This document shows positions 62,767-64,000 of a DNA stretch of 64,000 bases, piece after piece. The notes beneath the pieces were generated by a model. It was not told where the DNA came from. It did not search any database and was given only the letters and a program-made list of their open reading frames with translations. How positions within the stretch are numbered: position 1 is the stretch's first letter; every line of letters begins with the position of its first letter. Position numbers and translations under genes: made by a program. This DNA is from Lachnospiraceae bacterium G41. Lineage in GTDB: Bacteria > Bacillota > Clostridia > Lachnospirales > Lachnospiraceae. The stretch covers positions 62,001 to 126,000 of the forward strand of contig FNEU01000001.1 in the NCBI GenBank assembly GCA_900100245.1, in the 5' to 3' direction.

Positions 62767-64000
62767 TTACTTAGGTACAATATTCTTTAAATCATATGTC
62801 AGAGTCATGTATTTATCGTCTGACAATTCCTGCCAGGTAAGGATAATTCTCTGAGCAATTCCTCTTGAATCTTCCTCGTTGGCATTCATAAGAAGCGTTA
62901 CATACTGGAAGGATGAATACTGAGTTGTAACATCCCCCATTCTAAGAGACACTACTATAGCTCTTTCAACCTGCTGCATTGCTTCTTCAAGCTGTTCGGT
63001 AGAGAGTTTCTCAGGTCCCGAATGAGTAAGTGTAAATAGAATCATCCATACGGTCTGATTTGATCTTGCAATCGTTCTTTGTACGAAATGAACGATATTC
63101 TTAAATCCCTCGTATTCAACTCTTAACGCACCATTCTCATAACTCTTCTCTTTCATAAATCCTTCAAGTCTTGAAAGATCCTGTTCGCTGTTGAAGTTTT
63201 CAATGGTATTGTTAAGATATTCTTCTCTCTGCTTGTAGTAATGATAGGAATCTTTGCCGTTCTGCTTTACATAGTAAAGAGCCTTGTCTGCTCTGTGGTA
63301 AAGCGTATAGAAATCGATTCCGTCATCGGGAGATACTGAAATACCGATTGAGATTGAAGGATTGTAGGAAAGCTCTGTTTGATCCTTCATATCATTGTGA
63401 ACGGCTTTCATGATGATATCGCAATATGAATTGATTTCATCGTCGGTATATTCGCCTTTTAAGAATACTGCAAATTCATCCCCGCCTATACGTCCGGCCA
63501 TGTCTCTCGGTCCGACATTGCTCTTTAAAATCTTTGCGAAATTGCAAAGAACATTATCGCCGAAAACATGTCCGTAGGTATCATTTACGAATTTAAAATT
63601 ATCTATATCACAAAGAAGGAAAACACCTTTATTCTTTGTAATAAAATACTTCTCAATATCGTCTTCCAAAAACTTTCTGTTCCAAAGTCCCGTGAGCGGA
63701 TCTTTTTTGGCAGAATTTGAAAGATTTCTTCTTAAATCTTCAATCTGAAGAATTTTCTCAATTCTAGAAAGCATTATTTCAGGCTCGAAAGGCTTTAAAA
63801 TAAAGTCCATTGCACCCATTTTAAGACCTTTAATCTCACTTTCTCTCTGATCGTCTACGGTCAGAAATACAACAGGGATATTTGCAGTCTCAGTATTTGC
63901 TTTAATATGTTCAAGTGTTTCATAGCCGTCCATTCCTGGCATTCTTACATCAAGCAAAATAAGATCGGGCTTTGCTTTCTTTAAGAAATCAAGAGCCTGC
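62767..64000 (-). CDS. Response regulator with GGDEF diguanylate cyclase domain, N-terminus beyond right edge
   Basis: The frame is open to the right edge; the visible part begins within the receiver domain (KPDLILLDVRMPGMDG holds the phosphoacceptor Asp), so perhaps 45 residues are missing. The receiver has VFLTVDD and KPFEPE. The GGDEF domain follows (DPLTGLWNRKFLED; RIGGDEFAVF, intact) and should make c-di-GMP. The product-inhibition site RxxD is incomplete: its Arg position reads Gly. The C-terminal ~150 residues look like a second, degenerate GGDEF-like domain (AIVVSLRMGDVTTQYSSFQYVTLL). The neighbour beyond the edge is unknown. Confidence 0.92.
   Translation of the reverse strand, partial: QALDFLKKAKPDLILLDVRMPGMDGYETLEHIKANTETANIPVVFLTVDDQRESEIKGLKMGAMDFILKPFEPEIMLSRIEKILQIEDLRRNLSNSAKKDPLTGLWNRKFLEDDIEKYFITKNKGVFLLCDIDNFKFVNDTYGHVFGDNVLCNFAKILKSNVGPRDMAGRIGGDEFAVFLKGEYTDDEINSYCDIIMKAVHNDMKDQTELSYNPSISIGISVSPDDGIDFYTLYHRADKALYYVKQNGKDSYHYYKQREEYLNNTIENFNSEQDLSRLEGFMKEKSYENGALRVEYEGFKNIVHFVQRTIARSNQTVWMILFTLTHSGPEKLSTEQLEEAMQQVERAIVVSLRMGDVTTQYSSFQYVTLLMNANEEDSRGIAQRIILTWQELSDDKYMTLTYDLKNIVPK

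Overview
The window is a 64 kb piece of a low-GC Gram-positive chromosome. It looks like a clostridial anaerobe, most probably Lachnospiraceae (Butyrivibrio/Roseburia-like). Supporting evidence is the gene repertoire: Rex, an NfnAB-type bifurcating transhydrogenase pair, formate-THF ligase with FolD, ATP-type PEP carboxykinase, the UPF0210/ACT pair, DUF1292 and TmcAL. Strong AGGAGG-type ribosome sites and AT-rich extended -10 promoters fit as well. I found no prophage, insertion sequence or CRISPR array. It is mostly core chromosome with some unusual proteins and a small dispersed palindrome family.

Layout. 1-29.9 kb is one long minus-strand series: miaB-mutS-mutL (mutL runs off the left edge), proB-proA, an FAD-dependent oxidoreductase, a lipid flippase-like protein, rlmH, a zinc-ribbon membrane protein, nfnA-nfnB, a zinc-ribbon/TPR surface protein, fhs-folD, ftsK, a GT2/GT-C glycosyltransferase pair, metY, yebC, a CorC/HlyC-like protein and nnrD. 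30-38.2 kb (minus) holds rex, serC-serA, and tgt-yajC with a VanY-type carboxypeptidase and an L,D-transpeptidase, plus a beta-propeller lactonase-like protein. potABC (plus) faces potD (minus) across a shared terminator at 41 kb. 42-45.7 kb has trpS, a GH13 protein and a small membrane protein. 45.8-47.3 kb has DUF1292 and tmcAL (plus). 47.4-55.3 kb (minus) is zinc-finger protein-polA-coaE-FtsA-like-MBL hydrolase-ACT-UPF0210. A tRNA-Leu(CAA) follows, then a two-component system, pckA, an aminopeptidase P, citrate synthase (plus) and a GGDEF response regulator cut by the right edge.

How the genes work together. The redox theme is NfnAB (ferredoxin/NADH/NADPH), Rex (NADH/NAD sensor), and PckA and citrate synthase at the PEP/oxaloacetate/citrate node; a Rex-like operator lies upstream of pckA. 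One-carbon metabolism (Fhs, FolD) and serine synthesis (SerC, SerA) feed each other. Genome maintenance is MutS, MutL, PolA and FtsK; envelope work is the flippase, the glycosyltransferases, L,D-transpeptidase and VanY.

Most interesting observations. (1) ProA carries an N-terminal DUF896 (YnzC-like) domain, and a good ribosome binding site is preserved inside the fused frame just before the native ProA start. (2) The GlgX-like GH13 protein has lost the catalytic residues of all four conserved motifs, so it is probably a pseudoenzyme. (3) MutL has a linker of about 460 residues with internal short repeats. (4) Five ~31-nt palindromes at three loci share an unusual mirror-mismatch hairpin whose arms covary; at least three look as if they have been adopted as terminators. 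(5) The FtsA-like protein has an extra ~190-residue C-terminal region, and the GGDEF regulator carries a second, degenerate GGDEF-like domain.
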